Below are positions 5,556 to 6,316 of a stretch of DNA of 6,316 bases, in pieces. Source of the stretch: Clostridia bacterium. GTDB taxonomy: Bacteria > Bacillota > Clostridia > Christensenellales > Aristaeellaceae. The stretch spans positions 1 to 6,316 of the forward strand of contig JAFPYA010000368.1 in the NCBI GenBank assembly GCA_017412445.1. Direction: 5' to 3'. The notes beneath the pieces are model-generated. The model worked only from the letters and a program-made list of their open reading frames with translations. It made no database searches and was not told where the DNA came from. A program made the translations under genes and the position numbers. How positions within the stretch are numbered: position 1 is the first letter of the stretch; every line of letters starts with the position of its first letter.

Positions 5556-6287
5556 TCAGATATCCCCCCACAGCGTCATAACCTCCGCCGCGCAGGCGAT
5601 GGCCGCGGTCTCGGCTCTGAGTATTCTGGGCCCCAGCGTTACAGGCACCGCGCCCGCCTCGCTGAGCGCGCCCGCCTCCGCCTCGGTTATGCCGCCCTCG
5701 GCGCCGACTATGCAGGCGATGTCGGTCAGGTCTTCATAGGCCTGTCTTTCATCCCAGAGCCGCCGCCCCCGGGCGTTCTCCCAGAGGAGGAAGGTTTTCT
5801 GGTGGCGCTTTATCATTTCGGGCAAAAGCTTGAAGTCCACTGGCTCGCAGATCTCCATCTCGCTCTGCCTGCCGGATTGCTTCTGAGCCTCTCTCGATAT
5901 GCGGCGCGGGCGCTGAAGCTTCCTTTCGGCTTCATCAGGCGCGATTTTGGCTATGCACCTCTCCATTCTGACCGGAATCAGGCGCGCCGCGCCCAGCTCT
6001 GTCAGCTTTTGCGCGATGAGCTCCAGCTTTTCGCCCTTGGGGATGCCCATGTAGAGCGTAAACGAGACCGGCGCCTCGGTTGAGGAAAGCGCCTCGCCCA
6101 ATTCAATAAAGGCGTTTTCGCCCCGCACTTTGAGCGTGCCGAGCCTCGCGCCGCCCGCGCCGTCCAGCGCCTCAACAGGGTCGCCGTCCTCAAGGCGCAA
6201 TACTTTTAAGGCGTGGCGGCTTTCCTCAGCGCTGAGTGCCGCCGCGCCGTCAACTATGCTTGAATTGTCTATAAAAAACCTATGCAT
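5556..6287 (-). CDS. rsmE: 16S rRNA (uracil(1498)-N3)-methyltransferase RsmE
   Basis: RsmE methylates N3 of U1498 in the 16S rRNA of the 30S subunit, in the decoding centre. It is 243 aa, typical length. Residues 1-70 are the PUA-like RNA-binding domain (MHRFFI, then SAEESRHALKVLRLEDGD). Residues about 73-243 are the SPOUT methyltransferase with its knotted SAM site: KGEKLELIAQKLTELGA (84-100), RISREAQKQSGR (129-140), IVGAEGGITEAE (193-204) and LGPRILRAETAAI (218-230). The usual GPEGG is GAEGG here, a mild Pro to Ala change; other key residues are kept. The start ATG at 6287 overlaps the upstream stop by one base (TAATG) and has no good Shine-Dalgarno site, so translation is probably coupled. 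The next gene, mtaB, begins one base after its stop. Identity is secure. Confidence 0.95.
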   Translation of the reverse strand: MHRFFIDNSSIVDGAAALSAEESRHALKVLRLEDGDPVEALDGAGGARLGTLKVRGENAFIELGEALSSTEAPVSFTLYMGIPKGEKLELIAQKLTELGAARLIPVRMERCIAKIAPDEAERKLQRPRRISREAQKQSGRQSEMEICEPVDFKLLPEMIKRHQKTFLLWENARGRRLWDERQAYEDLTDIACIVGAEGGITEAEAGALSEAGAVPVTLGPRILRAETAAIACAAEVMTLWGDI

Positions 6288-6316
6288 TATTCGTCAAAGC
6301 AGGCGATGGCCGTCCA
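6287..6316 (-). CDS. prmA: C-terminal end of an upstream gene, probably ribosomal protein L11 methyltransferase
   Basis: Only nine residues (WTAIACFDE) and a TAA stop are present. The frame runs off the right edge and overlaps the rsmE start as TAATG. PrmA, which trimethylates ribosomal protein L11, commonly precedes rsmE in Firmicutes and commonly ends with a Trp followed by a hydrophobic strand. The tail fits, but nine residues cannot prove identity. That a coding frame ends here is likely; the gene name rests on context. Confidence 0.45.
   Translation of the reverse strand, partial: WTAIACFDE

Noticed and set aside
5502..6083. A 193-codon plus-strand open frame opposite rsmE
   Set aside because: It lies antisense to rsmE, whose SPOUT motifs are clear; the translation has no family features.

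Overview
The window looks like chromosomal DNA from a Gram-positive anaerobe of the Clostridia type (inference, no species assigned). Three things suggest this. The gene order prmA(end)-rsmE-mtaB-HIT-rpsU is the familiar Firmicutes block downstream of dnaK/dnaJ. The ribosome binding sites are strong and purine-rich. The promoters are close to sigma-A consensus. All supported genes lie on the minus strand, so transcription runs from high to low coordinates. The longer plus-strand reading frames are shadows.

Region by region, in the direction of transcription: (1) 6316-3928 is a tight housekeeping operon. It holds the last ten codons (stop included) of an upstream gene, probably prmA, then rsmE (16S rRNA m3U1498 methyltransferase), mtaB (tRNA t6A37 methylthiotransferase) and a HIT-family nucleotide hydrolase. 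The junctions are TAATG, TGA-C-ATG and a 10-nt gap, so translation is probably coupled. (2) 3927-3563 holds rpsU (ribosomal protein S21, 57 aa). It has its own near-consensus promoter, a short leader with small hairpins and a strong intrinsic terminator. (3) 3562-1489 holds rho, a 626-aa transcription termination factor with a roughly 205-residue charged, disordered insert carrying two AT-hook-like motifs. It is followed by its own strong intrinsic terminator. (4) 1488-802 holds a promoter, a roughly 105-nt leader and a small membrane-anchored, cysteine-rich protein of unknown function. (5) 660-1 holds a promoter with perfect consensus hexamers and the first 190 codons of a secreted ABC-type solute-binding protein that runs off the left edge.

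The genes in regions 1-3 share one theme, expression machinery: rRNA modification, tRNA modification, a ribosomal protein and transcription termination. The lower two genes are unrelated accessory or transport functions. I see no mobile element, CRISPR array, tRNA or rRNA, and no convincing new multi-gene system. The points most worth a second look are the Rho insert, the orphan cysteine-rich protein with its duplicated Shine-Dalgarno repeat, and the structured rpsU leader.
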